A DNA stretch of 64,000 bases. Source: Clostridia bacterium (GTDB taxonomy: Bacteria; Bacillota; Clostridia; Christensenellales; Borkfalkiaceae). The stretch is taken from positions 1 to 64,000 of the forward strand of contig JAFXHX010000010.1 in the NCBI GenBank assembly GCA_017536205.1, written 5' to 3'. Positions 8,226 to 16,816 of the stretch are shown here, piece after piece. Each line of letters starts with the position of its first letter. The first letter of the stretch is position 1. The notes under the pieces are model-generated. The model was not told where the DNA came from and ran no database searches. It worked only from the letters and a program-made list of their open reading frames with translations. A program made the translations under genes and the position numbers.

Positions 8226-8294
8226 AAGCAGGGGTGCTACGGCTGAGATTATACCCTTAGAACCTGCCATGGTAATTCATGGAAGGAAGGTTGT
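8226..8294 (+). promoter_or_regulatory. TPP riboswitch (THI element)
   Basis: The sequence carries the conserved THI-box blocks in order: GGGGTGC, GGCTGAGA, ACCCTTAGAACCTG and a terminal GGAAGGAAGG segment. It binds thiamine pyrophosphate in this family. Placement between a promoter and a thiamine transporter gene supports the call. The downstream hairpin at 8304-8322 suggests control by transcription termination. Confidence 0.92.
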
Positions 8295-8303
8295 TTTTTT
8301 CGT

Positions 8304-8332
8304 GCGCCCAAATTATAGGCGCTTTTATTTTT
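8304..8332 (+). terminator. riboswitch expression-platform terminator
   Basis: A short GC stem (8304-8308 with 8318-8322) is followed by TTTTATTTTT. The thiT ribosome binding site GGAGG (8333-8337) lies directly after the T run, so the element could switch both termination and ribosome access. Confidence 0.65.
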
Positions 8333-8344
8333 GGAGGAGATTTT

Positions 8345-9025
8345 ATGTATAATTTGCTTGCACTTAACGAACAACAAATCACTAACCTCTATATAGGAAT
8401 ATCGGTTGCACTTATAGTTTTGGCACTTGTATTAGTTCTTATATTAGGTAGAAAAACCGTGCGTTTTACGGCTAAAAAACTTGCTTTCGTGGCAGTTTCG
8501 GTTGCGCTTACAACCGTTTTGTCGCTAATAAAGTTTGAAATGCCGTTTTTAAACGGTGGCTCGATAACGCTATTTTCACTAGTACCAGTTTTACTAGTCT
8601 CTTATGCGTTTGGGCTTTATTACGGTTTAATTACGGGCTTTATAACTGGGCTTTTGCAGTTTATAACGTCGCCTTGGGCGTTAACGCCATTATCGTTCTT
8701 TTTAGACTATATTCTGCCCTATTCTTGCGTATGCTTTGCGGGAGTATTTAAAAAGAACGTTAAAAACCAAACGCTTGCAATAAGTTTGGGAACGGTTTTT
8801 AGTTACTTAGTTAGGTTTGTTATGCACTTTTTATCGGGACTTAACTACTACTCTATGGGCTATATAACGGAAGGTTTCCCCGCAGATAATATGTTTATTT
8901 ATTCGTTTGTGTATAACCTAGCGTACGTTATGCCAGATATGGTAATTTGCTTAATTTTCTTAATACCGTTTACGTTTACAAAACCGTTTAAAACTTACTT
9001 TTTAACGGGTGAAAACTTTAAATAG
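8345..9025 (+). CDS. thiT: thiamine transporter, ECF substrate-binding subunit ThiT
   Basis: This 226-residue membrane protein is the S component of an ECF transporter that captures thiamine and works with a shared energy-coupling module encoded elsewhere. Six or seven hydrophobic helices are visible, including an extra N-terminal one (about 14-34). SPWALTPLSFFLDYILPY and YYSMGY resemble the ThiT substrate-site segments. I chose the ATG at 8345 because GGAGG lies 8 nt upstream; an in-frame ATG at 8279 is inside the riboswitch aptamer and is not a start. The TPP riboswitch upstream predicts repression when thiamine pyrophosphate is plentiful. Confidence 0.92.
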   Translation: MYNLLALNEQQITNLYIGISVALIVLALVLVLILGRKTVRFTAKKLAFVAVSVALTTVLSLIKFEMPFLNGGSITLFSLVPVLLVSYAFGLYYGLITGFITGLLQFITSPWALTPLSFFLDYILPYSCVCFAGVFKKNVKNQTLAISLGTVFSYLVRFVMHFLSGLNYYSMGYITEGFPADNMFIYSFVYNLAYVMPDMVICLIFLIPFTFTKPFKTYFLTGENFK

Positions 9026-9054
9026 AAAAAAGCGTTCGATTGAACGCTTTTTTT
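9026..9054. terminator. bidirectional terminator between thiT and cysK
   Basis: A stem (AAAAAAGCGTTC with GAACGCTTTTTTT, 9026-9037 and 9042-9054) serves the convergent genes thiT and cysK. It overlaps the cysK stop codon. Confidence 0.85.
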
Positions 9055-9970
9055 ATTTGAATAAATCGGTTGACATATATTTAAAACCGTTGTCGGGAAT
9101 AATTGCAATAACTTTTTTAAAGTTATTGTTTTTAATTACTTCTATTGCGCCGTAAACGCTAGCGCCCCCTGATATTCCAACGAATAACCCTTCTTCATTT
9201 GACAGTAGTTTTGCAGTTTCTATCGCGCTTTTCGTTTCTACGGGAATAACACCGTCTAAAACCGATAAATCAAGAACTTTTGGAATAAACCCTGCGCCTA
9301 TGCCTTGAATACCGTGTGCGCCCGCTTTTTTGCCTGATATAACTGCGCTTTCGCTAGGCTCTACGCCGTAAACTTTAAAGCCGTTAATTTTTTCTTTTAA
9401 GTACCTACCCGTACCAGTAATAGTTCCACCCGTTCCTACGCCAGCAACCAAACAATCGATTTCGCCAGAAAAATCGTTAAATATTTCAACGCCCGTCGTT
9501 AGATAGTGAGCGTTGGCGTTTTCGGGGTTATCAAACTGATTAGGCATATAAGCGCCAGGCAACGCTTTTAAAAGTTCGTTAGCCTTTTCGATTGCGCCTG
9601 CCATACCCTTTTCTTTTGGGGTTAAAACAACGTCTGCCCCGTAGGCTTTAAGTAGTTTTATGCGTTCTTCGCTCATATTTTCGGGCATAGTTAAAATAAC
9701 CTTATAGCCTTTTAACTTGCCAACGAACGCTAATCCTATACCCGTGTTGCCACTAGTAGGCTCTATAATAACGCCACCACTTTTAAGTTTGCCACTTTCT
9801 TCAGCAACCTTAATTAAATGGTATGCAACCCTATCTTTAACGCTACCAGAAACGTTAAAATATTCAAGTTTAGCGTAAAGTTCCGAGTTTAGCGAATAAA
9901 ACTTTTCAATTTTTTTAAGGCGAACTACGGGGGTATTCCCTATAAGTTCAAACGCGTTATCAACTTTCAT
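9053..9970 (-). CDS. cysK: cysteine synthase (O-acetylserine sulfhydrylase)
   Basis: This 305-residue PLP enzyme makes L-cysteine from O-acetylserine and sulfide. The SGSVKDR motif places the PLP lysine at K45. PTSGNTGIGLA is the substrate loop and GVGTGGTITGTGRYLKE the phosphate-binding loop of the family. It could also be a closely related cystathionine-synthase-like paralogue, but no cysE or metB homologue is next to it. The ribosome binding site is weak (AGGT). It appears monocistronic, lying between the bidirectional terminator at 9026 and the rplS terminator. Confidence 0.93.
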   Translation of the reverse strand: MKVDNAFELIGNTPVVRLKKIEKFYSLNSELYAKLEYFNVSGSVKDRVAYHLIKVAEESGKLKSGGVIIEPTSGNTGIGLAFVGKLKGYKVILTMPENMSEERIKLLKAYGADVVLTPKEKGMAGAIEKANELLKALPGAYMPNQFDNPENANAHYLTTGVEIFNDFSGEIDCLVAGVGTGGTITGTGRYLKEKINGFKVYGVEPSESAVISGKKAGAHGIQGIGAGFIPKVLDLSVLDGVIPVETKSAIETAKLLSNEEGLFVGISGGASVYGAIEVIKNNNFKKVIAIIPDNGFKYMSTDLFK

Positions 9971-9987
9971 ATTCTACCTATAAAAAT

Positions 9988-10013
9988 AAAAGCGCATAAT
10001 TACTATGCGCTTT
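9988..10013 (-). terminator. rplS terminator
   Basis: A 9-bp stem (9989-9997 with 10005-10013) with a 7-nt loop and an A-rich plus-strand flank lies directly downstream of rplS on the minus strand. Confidence 0.75.
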
Positions 10014-10017
10014 AAAA

Positions 10018-10362
10018 TTAACGTATAACTTCTTTAACTTTTGCAGCCTTACCGGTAAGGTTACGAAGATAGTAGAGTTTAGCACGCCTTACAGCGCCTT
10101 TCTTAACAACCTTAATATCGGTAATTTTTGGTGAGTGAAGTGGGAAAGTTCTTTCAACGCCAACACCGAAACTAATTCTTCTAACGGTAAAGGTTTCACT
10201 AATGCCACCACCGCGTTTTGCAATTACGATGCCTTCGTATGCTTGAATTCTTTCTCTAGTACCTTCAACGACTTTAACCGATACCTTAACAGTATCACCA
10301 ACGTTAAACGAGGGAACCTCTTTCTTTACGTTTTCTTGATTGATTTGATCAATTATATTCAT
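10018..10362 (-). CDS. rplS: 50S ribosomal protein L19
   Basis: This 114-residue L19 sits at the interface of the 30S and 50S subunits. [40 protein letters not shown] and RRAKLYYLR are typical. rplS usually follows trmD directly; here four to five genes intervene and it has its own TTGATT-17-TAAAAT promoter and terminator. GGAGG lies upstream of the ATG. The 5' leader of about 70 nt could hold an autoregulatory L19 leader element, but I could not fold it with confidence. Confidence 0.98.
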   Translation of the reverse strand: MNIIDQINQENVKKEVPSFNVGDTVKVSVKVVEGTRERIQAYEGIVIAKRGGGISETFTVRRISFGVGVERTFPLHSPKITDIKVVKKGAVRRAKLYYLRNLTGKAAKVKEVIR

Positions 10363-10430
10363 GACTTATACCTCCATAATTACGTAGTGTTCATTGACAT
10401 TTTCAAGAGGACCACCCGAAGTCTTTAAAT

Positions 10431-10459
10431 ATTTTAGCATAAACGCTTGTATAAATCAA
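10431..10459 (-). promoter_or_regulatory. rplS promoter
   Basis: On the minus strand, TTGATT (10454-10459), a 17-nt spacer and TAAAAT (10431-10436). Confidence 0.65.
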
Positions 10460-10477
10460 GCAATTTTATATGCTTTT

Positions 10478-11614
10478 TTACAATTTTTTATACGTTTTTT
10501 CGGGTTTTTTACCCATAATGCTATAAAAAGTACACTCTAACTTACCGTTATAGATTTTACGCTTTTTAGTTGCCTTAACGCCAAGCAAACGCTCGCAATC
10601 TGATACGGGAGTAATAAGATATAGCGACCACTCGTTTAGCGATTTATACGCTTTTGAAAAGTTTTTATAAAGGCTAACTATACCCTGCCTTTCCATAAGC
10701 CTTTCACCGTAAGGTGGGTTAGTAACTATAACGCCGTAACTTTCGCTACTTGATATTTCGCAAGCGTTTTTAACCGAAAAACTAACGGCGTCGAGAACGC
10801 CTGCGTTTTTAGCATGGTATTTTGCTAGTTTTATTTGGCTTTCTTCTATATCACTACCAAAAATAGTTACTTTTTCGGGGCTTTTAATTTCGCTTAACGC
10901 ATCTTGTTTCATTTTACAATAAAATGAAGTATCAAACTTATTAAAGTGCAAAAAGTCAAAATCTCTATATAAGCCGGGGGCAATATTTTTAAGAATCATA
11001 CCCGCTTCTATAACTATCGTACCACTGCCGCAAAACGGGTCGATAAGCGGTTTGTTTGGGTTCCAAACGGAAAGAAGTAGCATTGAAGATGCAACCGTTT
11101 CTTTAATAGGTGCTTCGCCGTTTAGCGTTCTATAACCCCTTTTGTGAAGTGGCTCGCCCGACGTGTTTAAATAGACGGTAACGTAGTCGTGGCGCAAAGA
11201 AATCTCTATTTTATGTTCAAAGCCGTTTTCAGTTTGTTTTTGCTTGTAAAAGTTTTCAAGCCTTTCAAAAATTGCTTTTTTAGCAACGGATTTTATTGCT
11301 TGAATTGAAGAAAGTTTACTTTCAAACGAAGAAACGTTTACCTGTATTTTAGCGTTGTTTGCTATATAATTTTCAAAATCTAAATCTTCAACACCACTAA
11401 AAAGTTCGTTAAAATCGGTTGCCTTAAACTCGCCTATTAAAATATAAACACGGCTAGCAGTTCGCATTTTAAGGTTTAAAAGCGCAACGGTTTCTAATTC
11501 GCCTTCAAAGGTAATTTTGCCGTTATAGGAAGGCGCGTCTATCCTCGTTAAACTCAATAATTCTCTTTTAACAACGCCTTCAAGACCAGACGGTGCCGTT
11601 ATAGTAATTTTCAT
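10478..11614 (-). CDS. rlmL: THUMP-domain 23S rRNA N2-guanine methyltransferase (RlmL/YpsC family)
   Basis: This 378-residue SAM-dependent methyltransferase has an N-terminal ferredoxin-like/THUMP RNA-binding region (about 1-155) and a UPF0020 catalytic domain with the SAM motif DPFCGSGT (192-199) and the amino-methylase motif TNPPYGE (around 300). By family it methylates a guanine N2 in 23S rRNA (position 2445 in E. coli RlmL). It is shorter than E. coli RlmKL because it lacks the RlmK half, as usual in Bacillota. Its ATG overlaps the yraN stop codon by one base (TAATG), so it belongs to the same operon. Confidence 0.9.
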   Translation of the reverse strand: MKITITAPSGLEGVVKRELLSLTRIDAPSYNGKITFEGELETVALLNLKMRTASRVYILIGEFKATDFNELFSGVEDLDFENYIANNAKIQVNVSSFESKLSSIQAIKSVAKKAIFERLENFYKQKQTENGFEHKIEISLRHDYVTVYLNTSGEPLHKRGYRTLNGEAPIKETVASSMLLLSVWNPNKPLIDPFCGSGTIVIEAGMILKNIAPGLYRDFDFLHFNKFDTSFYCKMKQDALSEIKSPEKVTIFGSDIEESQIKLAKYHAKNAGVLDAVSFSVKNACEISSSESYGVIVTNPPYGERLMERQGIVSLYKNFSKAYKSLNEWSLYLITPVSDCERLLGVKATKKRKIYNGKLECTFYSIMGKKPEKTYKKL

Positions 11615-11973
11615 TAAAATGCATCCGTAATTATATTTATTTCTTCGCCTATAACTTCGGCGACTGCAAACGATATTATAGCATCGTTAAGCCCGTTTTC
11701 TAAAACGTAAAAATTAGCAATTTCTCGGTATTTTTGCTGTTTTTTATAACCTACTGCGCTAGCGGGATTACCGTATTTATTAGAAGACCTTGTTTTAACT
11801 TCAATAAAGACCGTAACGCCGTTTTTTATAGCGACGATATCTGCCTCGCCAAACGGGGTAACGTAGTTGGTTTTTAGTATTTTATAGCCAAGTTTTTTAA
11901 GGTGCTTTACAGTTAGGCTTTCGCCCGTTAGCCCCAAAAGTTTTTTATAAAGGTTTTTCGGTGAATTGGGCAA
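11614..11973 (-). CDS. yraN: YraN family protein (UPF0102, endonuclease-like fold)
   Basis: This 119-residue UPF0102 protein has a PD-(D/E)xK nuclease-like core: GEADIVA and FIEVKTRSS hold the expected acidic residues and lysine. Biological function is not settled; the gene is often next to rnhB, as here. The assigned start is TTG at 11973, overlapping the end of rnhB by 46 nt, with only a weak GGGGGTAGGA upstream. Family alignments usually begin close to the GLTGE segment (residue 14), so a slightly later non-ATG start is possible. Confidence 0.85.
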   Translation of the reverse strand: MPNSPKNLYKKLLGLTGESLTVKHLKKLGYKILKTNYVTPFGEADIVAIKNGVTVFIEVKTRSSNKYGNPASAVGYKKQQKYREIANFYVLENGLNDAIISFAVAEVIGEEINIITDAF

Positions 11974-12536
11974 GGTCCTACCCCCTTTATTGCGTTAATG
12001 TGTTCTTTAGTGCCGTAACCACTGTTTCTATCAAACCCGTAATCGAGATAAAGTTCGGCGTATTTTTTCATAAGTTCGTCTCTATAAACTTTTGCTAAGA
12101 TAGACGCTGAACTTATAGTGTAACTTTTAAGGTCGCCTTTTATTATGGGAACGGTTTTTATAGAAATATCTAGTTTAACCGCGTCAACCAAAACGACGTC
12201 TGGCGTTATTTTAAGCCCGTTTATTGCCATTTCCATACATTTTTTAGTTGCTTGTAAAATGTTTATTTCGTCAATTTCTTCGGGCGATATTTCTTTAATT
12301 GAATATGCAAGCGCTTTTTCTTTAATTTGGCTTGCTAGCAATTCGCGCTTTTTTTCGCTTAACTTTTTACTGTCTGTTACGCCTTCTATAATATCGCTTA
12401 AAGGCATAATGCACGCAGCGCAAACGACGGGGCCTGCAAGTGGACCTCTGCCAACTTCGTCTACCCCTGCTATATAATTAAGGCCTTTTGATAGGCACTC
12501 GTTTTCGTAATCTAATTGTGGAACGTATATTTTCAT
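11928..12536 (-). CDS. rnhB: ribonuclease HII
   Basis: This 202-residue enzyme cleaves the RNA strand of RNA-DNA hybrids and starts removal of ribonucleotides from DNA. GVDEVGRGPLAGPVV holds the catalytic Asp-Glu pair of the type 2 family, and VLVDAVKL and SASILAKVYRDELM carry the further acidic residues. It overlaps rbgA by one base and yraN by 46, indicating a tightly packed operon. Confidence 0.96.
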   Translation of the reverse strand: MKIYVPQLDYENECLSKGLNYIAGVDEVGRGPLAGPVVCAACIMPLSDIIEGVTDSKKLSEKKRELLASQIKEKALAYSIKEISPEEIDEINILQATKKCMEMAINGLKITPDVVLVDAVKLDISIKTVPIIKGDLKSYTISSASILAKVYRDELMKKYAELYLDYGFDRNSGYGTKEHINAIKGVGPCPIHRKTFIKNFWG

Positions 12537-13366
12537 TATTTAAAGGCAATTTTGCCAAGTTTTCCCTTTCTAAGGTCGGCAATTATAATATTTGAAGCCC
12601 TTTCTTCATCAATTTCGCCACCTTTTTTAAGCGCACCACGCTTTTTGGCAATATCTAAAAAGATTTGTTCGGGCTGTTTTTCAAGCGTTTCTACTTTATA
12701 AACGGTTTCTATAACGCCGTTATAGTTTTGAGTTAAATAACTAATAAGTTCTAAAGAAAGTTCGGTAAAATCAACTATATCGTCGTTTATCGAGCCGATA
12801 AATGCAAGGTATTTTGCAAAGGTTTGATTTTCGAAACTTGGTGGAGTTGTTCCAGGTGTATCTAAAAGTTCAATACTTTTAACTTTTACCCACTGTTTAT
12901 CTTTGGTAACGCCTGCTTTATCGCCCGTTTTTGCGCGTTTGTTTCCGCACAAAAGATTAATGAGCGTTGATTTTCCCGTGTTTGGAATACCTGCAACCAT
13001 TACCCTTAAAGGCTTGTTAACGCCTTTGTTTTTATATTTTTCTCTTACGGGAGCAAGCGCTTTTTCAATAGCGCCGTAAAGAGTTTGTGCGCTTTTTTCA
13101 CTTGTTCCTATAATTGAAATAACGTTTTTAAAAGATTTTTTAAGTTCGCTTTCAAAATACTTAACGTCTTTACTATCTACAAGGTCGCACTTGTTAAGAA
13201 CGTAAACGACGGGCTTATTGCCAAAAATTGCCGTTAGTTTTTGGTTAAAGCACGCTAAAGGCGCCCTTGCGTCTAATACCATAACGATACCGTCGCAAAG
13301 CCTTACTTCTTCTTCCATCATTCTTAACGCTTTGGTCATATGACCGGGAAACCATTGTAAAAACAT
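12536..13366 (-). CDS. rbgA: ribosome biogenesis GTPase RbgA (YlqF)
   Basis: This 276-residue circularly permuted GTPase is required for late 50S assembly in Bacillota. The motif order is permuted as expected: G4 NKCD (58-61) comes before G1 GIPNTGKST (126-134) and G3 DTPG (169-172). The N-terminal WFPGHMTKAL is the family signature. It follows trmD by 2 nt. The C-terminal helical domain binds the ribosome in studied homologues. Confidence 0.96.
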   Translation of the reverse strand: MFLQWFPGHMTKALRMMEEEVRLCDGIVMVLDARAPLACFNQKLTAIFGNKPVVYVLNKCDLVDSKDVKYFESELKKSFKNVISIIGTSEKSAQTLYGAIEKALAPVREKYKNKGVNKPLRVMVAGIPNTGKSTLINLLCGNKRAKTGDKAGVTKDKQWVKVKSIELLDTPGTTPPSFENQTFAKYLAFIGSINDDIVDFTELSLELISYLTQNYNGVIETVYKVETLEKQPEQIFLDIAKKRGALKKGGEIDEERASNIIIADLRKGKLGKIAFK

Positions 13367-13368
13367 AA

Positions 13369-14034
13369 TTATTTAAGTAAGTCGGGGCGATTTTTTTTGG
13401 TTATTTCTAATGATTTTTGCTTGCGCCACTTTTCAATTTCGGCGTGGTTACCAGAAAGCAATACGTCGGGAACTTTAACGCCTTTAAAATCTTGTGGGCG
13501 CGTGTACTGCGGATATTCAAGTAAATTAGACGAAAAACTTTCTTCTTGAAGTGAGTTTTCGTTAATTACGCCTGAAACGTAGCGAGAAACGGCATCGGTT
13601 ATAACCATTGCGGGAAGTTCGCCACCCGTTAAAACGTAATCGCCGATAGAAACTTCTAAATCGATACAAAGTTCTATAATTCTTTCGTCAATTCCTTCGT
13701 AATGACCGCATAGAATTAAAAGGTTTTTGCTTTTTGCAAGTTCACAAACAAGCCCTTGCGACAAGGTTTTACCCTTTGGCGAAGTGAAAATACGAATTGA
13801 TTCGTGACGTGGGTCGATAGCGTTAATCGCATCGTAAACGGGCTGTGGCATCATAACCATACCTGCGCCACCGCCAAAAGGATAATCGTCACATTTTTTA
13901 TGTTTATCGGTTGAATAATTTCTTATATCGTGAACGTTAATTTCTAGCGCTCCCGATTTTTGAGCCCTTCCTATAATGCTTTCGTTTAAATACGAAAACG
14001 TTTCTGGAAAAAGGGTTAAAATATCAATCTTCAT
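13369..14034 (-). CDS. trmD: tRNA (guanine-N1-)-methyltransferase
   Basis: This 221-residue SPOUT-class enzyme methylates G37 of tRNAs to prevent frameshifting. Diagnostic segments are ILTLFPETF at the N-terminus, the flexible YPFGGGAGMVM loop, and the trefoil-knot SAM site (LCGHYEGIDER, YVLTGGELPAM). It overlaps rimM by 11 nt, which suggests translational coupling. Confidence 0.97.
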   Translation of the reverse strand: MKIDILTLFPETFSYLNESIIGRAQKSGALEINVHDIRNYSTDKHKKCDDYPFGGGAGMVMMPQPVYDAINAIDPRHESIRIFTSPKGKTLSQGLVCELAKSKNLLILCGHYEGIDERIIELCIDLEVSIGDYVLTGGELPAMVITDAVSRYVSGVINENSLQEESFSSNLLEYPQYTRPQDFKGVKVPDVLLSGNHAEIEKWRKQKSLEITKKNRPDLLK

Positions 14035-14530
14035 AAAAAATTACCCCGTCGAGTTTTGATTTTTCAACGCTTAACGTACTATTTTCTAAATCGATTTTTA
14101 TATCAAGCGTTTTCAAAAAGGGAAAATAGGCTTTTTTACCACTTAAAAGTTCAATTTCAAACATATCTACGTTTGACTGAACAACGTCCTTAACGGTGCC
14201 GAAAGGCTCGCTTGAAACCATAACTTTTAAGCCTAATAAGTCGGCTATAAAAAAGTCGTTTTTATTCTTTGCTATTTGCGATTTTTCGGCATAAAAAGTA
14301 ACGCCACGGAAAAGTTCCGCGTCGTTTCTAGTTACGACCGAATCAAGCGCAATAAATGCAAAACCGCCGAACGCATCTTTAACGGTTTTCACTTTAAAAG
14401 CGTTACCGTTATCATCGTACAGCGTTTTTATAGACTTTACGCTTGATAAGCCGTCTGCAAGTATTTTGGCTTTTAATTCACCTTTAATTCCCTGTGGTTT
14501 TACCACGGTAAAACAAGCAAGTTTTTCCAT
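14024..14530 (-). CDS. rimM: 16S rRNA processing protein RimM
   Basis: This 168-residue 30S assembly factor binds the S19 region. The N-terminal barrel carries the KPQGIKGELKAKIL signature, and the C-terminal PRC-barrel carries LLGLKVM and GTVKDVVQSN. It sits in its usual place between the KH protein and trmD. Confidence 0.93.
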   Translation of the reverse strand: MEKLACFTVVKPQGIKGELKAKILADGLSSVKSIKTLYDDNGNAFKVKTVKDAFGGFAFIALDSVVTRNDAELFRGVTFYAEKSQIAKNKNDFFIADLLGLKVMVSSEPFGTVKDVVQSNVDMFEIELLSGKKAYFPFLKTLDIKIDLENSTLSVEKSKLDGVIFYED

Positions 14531-14542
14531 AAAATGAAGAGA

Positions 14543-14785
14543 TTAAAGTTCGCCCTTCGCTTTTATTTCAACGTTATACTTTTTGTTTTCTTTCGCGCTA
14601 GCCGAACGAACGATAGTGCGAAGTGCCTTGGCAAGTTTGCCTTGACGGCCTATAACTTTACCCATATCGCTATCGTCAAGCACTACGGTTATAGTCACTA
14701 CGCCGTTTTCTTCGCTTTCTAAATACTGAATATCGTCTTTCTTTTCAGCAAAATGCGAAACTACGTATTTAACAAGGTCGAGCAT
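14543..14785 (-). CDS. khpA: KH-domain RNA-binding protein (YlqC/KhpA family)
   Basis: This 80-residue single-KH protein has the GKVIGRQGK nucleic-acid-binding loop. Homologues bind sRNA and mRNA and can pair with KhpB to affect cell elongation. Its place between rpsP and rimM is conserved in Bacillota. It is 12 nt from rimM and 13 nt from rpsP. Confidence 0.93.
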   Translation of the reverse strand: MLDLVKYVVSHFAEKKDDIQYLESEENGVVTITVVLDDSDMGKVIGRQGKLAKALRTIVRSASAKENKKYNVEIKAKGEL

Positions 14786-14798
14786 ACCGTCTCCTTAA

Positions 14799-15095
14799 TT
14801 ATTTCTTTTTCTTCTTGGGGTTAGTTTTAGCGGGTGAAAGTTTAGCGGGTTTTTCAATAACGCCTGCTTTTACAAGAATGTTTTTAACGGTCTCGGTGGG
14901 TTGAACGCCGTTTGCAAGCCATTTTTTAGCCTTTTCAACGTCTACAACTACTTCTGCAGGGTCGGTATTAGGATTGTAGTGACCGATTTTTTCGATATAC
15001 TTTCCGTCTCTTGCAACTCTTGAATCAACAACAACGATTCTGTAAAGTGCGTTACCCTTGTCACCAAGTCTGGTTAATCTCATTTTTACTGCCAT
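14799..15095 (-). CDS. rpsP: 30S ribosomal protein S16
   Basis: This 98-residue protein begins MAVKMRLTRLGDKGNALYRIVV-like S16 sequence, with SRVARDGKYIEKIGHYNP and the lysine-rich tail. AAGGAG lies upstream of the ATG. It lies 46 nt after ffh; a short hairpin in that gap may balance expression of the ribosomal and SRP genes. Confidence 0.98.
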   Translation of the reverse strand: MAVKMRLTRLGDKGNALYRIVVVDSRVARDGKYIEKIGHYNPNTDPAEVVVDVEKAKKWLANGVQPTETVKNILVKAGVIEKPAKLSPAKTNPKKKKK

Positions 15096-15141
15096 GATTT
15101 TTTCTCCTTAAAATATAATATTTACACGCTACACGCGTTTT

Positions 15142-16470
15142 TTACATAAAAGGCATTCTTCTTTTGCCGTTTTTTAGTTGTTTCATTAAAAGTTTGGTTT
15201 GATCAAACTGTTTAAGAAGTTGATTTATCTCTTGAATAGTGGTGCCACTACCCTTTGCAATTCTAACTTTTCTTGAATAGTTTAAAATTGACGGGTCGCG
15301 CCTTTCTTTTTTAGTCATTGAATAAATTATTGCTTTGGTGCGCTCTAACTTACTCTCGTCAACGGTGGCGTTTTTAAGCCCTTTCATATTGCCAAAGCCC
15401 ATACCTGGGAGCATATTTAGCATTTCTTGAGCGCCACCCATTTTCTTGACCATATCAAATTGTTGAAGATAATCTTCTAAAGTGAAGGAGTTTTCCTTCA
15501 TTTTCTTTTCGAGTTTTTTAACGTCTTCTTCAGTGATTGCTTCTTGCGCCTTTTCTATAAGCGACATAACGTCACCCATACCTAAAATGCGCTTTGCCAT
15601 ACGGTCGGGGTAAAACGACTCTAAATCTTGAAGTTTTTCGCCAACGCTTGAAAACTTAATGGGTTTTCCGGTAACTTCTTTAACAGATAAGCAAGCGCCA
15701 CCACGAGTGTCCCCGTCAAGTTTAGTAAGAACGCAACCTGTAATTGCAAGTTTTTCGTCAAACGATTTTGCAACGTTAACTGCGTCTTGCCCGGTCATAG
15801 AGTCGATAGTTAAAAGTATTTCGGTGGGGTGAACTTCGTTAGAAATATCGATAAGTTCGTTCATAAGTTCTTCATCGATATGAAGCCTACCTGCCGTGTC
15901 TATAATAACGGTATCAAAGCCGTACTGTTTAGCGTGTTTAACTGCGTTTTGAGCAATTTTTACTGGGTTTTTTTGACCTTCTTCGTAAACTTCAACGCCT
16001 GCTTGCGAGCCAACTACTTTAAGTTGGTTAATTGCGGCGGGGCGATAAATATCGCACGCAACGAGTAATGGTTTTTTACCGCCTTTTTTAAGGTGGAGCG
16101 CAAGTTTACCAGAAAGCGTTGTTTTACCAGCGCCTTGAAGACCACACATCATAATAACTGTTGGTGGCTCTGGCGATATAAGAAGTTTAGAGTTTGTGCT
16201 ACCCATAAGTTCGGTAAGTTCATCGCAAACGATTTTAATAACTTGTTGCGTAGGACTTAAACTTTTTAAAACTTCTTGACCAAGTGCCTTTTCGCTTACC
16301 CTTTGAACGAAGTTTTTGGCAACCATTAAACTTACGTCTGCTTCTAAAAGGGCAATTCTAATTTCACGCATTGCTTGCTTAATTTCAAGTTCAGTAAGCG
16401 TGCCCCTTTTAGTAAGTTTGGTAAAAACGTGATTTAGTTTTTCTGAAAGACCACTGAATACGTTTGCCAT
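15142..16470 (-). CDS. ffh: signal recognition particle protein Ffh
   Basis: This 442-residue SRP54 homologue targets ribosomes making membrane proteins to FtsY. It has the N-terminal helical bundle, the G domain with GLQGAGKTT near residue 109, DTAGRLH and TKLDGDTRGG, and the methionine-rich M domain (from about 325, ending GKRRMPFM). It starts one base after ylxM stops, the usual ylxM-ffh pair. The receptor ftsY is at 22558-23454. Confidence 0.98.
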   Translation of the reverse strand: MANVFSGLSEKLNHVFTKLTKRGTLTELEIKQAMREIRIALLEADVSLMVAKNFVQRVSEKALGQEVLKSLSPTQQVIKIVCDELTELMGSTNSKLLISPEPPTVIMMCGLQGAGKTTLSGKLALHLKKGGKKPLLVACDIYRPAAINQLKVVGSQAGVEVYEEGQKNPVKIAQNAVKHAKQYGFDTVIIDTAGRLHIDEELMNELIDISNEVHPTEILLTIDSMTGQDAVNVAKSFDEKLAITGCVLTKLDGDTRGGACLSVKEVTGKPIKFSSVGEKLQDLESFYPDRMAKRILGMGDVMSLIEKAQEAITEEDVKKLEKKMKENSFTLEDYLQQFDMVKKMGGAQEMLNMLPGMGFGNMKGLKNATVDESKLERTKAIIYSMTKKERRDPSILNYSRKVRIAKGSGTTIQEINQLLKQFDQTKLLMKQLKNGKRRMPFM

Positions 16471-16471
16471 T

Positions 16472-16768
16472 TTACTCCCCTAAAGCGTTTAATATTTTAC
16501 TTTTTAACTCTTCGCTATCGCAACTTTCTGCAATTTCTTTTAAGTTGCTTTTAATTTTGCAAAGCGAAAGTTTGTTTTCGTAACCTAACAAAATATCTTT
16601 AGTTTTATTGATAGCGTCACTAACGCTTTGGCGTGAAACGCCTTTAATTTCGGCAATTTCGCCAAGAGAAAGGTCGCACTCGACGTAAAGCGAAAAAACT
16701 TCAACTTGTTTTTCAGTTAAAAGATTTTTATAGGTTGAAAATAACTCTAAATAGTCGAAAAGTACCAT
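16472..16768 (-). CDS. ylxM: YlxM/p13-like DNA-binding protein
   Basis: This 98-residue helix-turn-helix protein resembles sigma-factor region 4 (LTEKQVEVFSLYVECDLS; IKGVSRQSVSDAI). Homologues associate with SRP in Bacillota and can affect Ffh GTPase activity. I chose the ATG at 16768, preceded by AAGGA; an upstream in-frame start at 16816 falls on the promoter -35 box and is excluded. It is the first gene of the ffh-rpsP-rimM-trmD operon. Confidence 0.9.
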   Translation of the reverse strand: MVLFDYLELFSTYKNLLTEKQVEVFSLYVECDLSLGEIAEIKGVSRQSVSDAINKTKDILLGYENKLSLCKIKSNLKEIAESCDSEELKSKILNALGE

Positions 16769-16787
16769 AATTTCCTTATCTACGGTA

Positions 16788-16816
16788 ATTATACACGAAT
16801 AAAACGCCACTGTCAA
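16788..16816 (-). promoter_or_regulatory. ylxM-ffh operon promoter
   Basis: On the minus strand, consensus TTGACA (16811-16816), a 17-nt spacer and TATAAT (16788-16793). The -35 box lies inside the inverted repeat at 16810-16833. Confidence 0.85.

Noticed and set aside
8279-8344. upstream in-frame ATG of thiT (22 extra codons)
   Set aside because: It lies in the TPP aptamer and would be translated through the terminator hairpin; the ATG at 8345 has GGAGG directly upstream.
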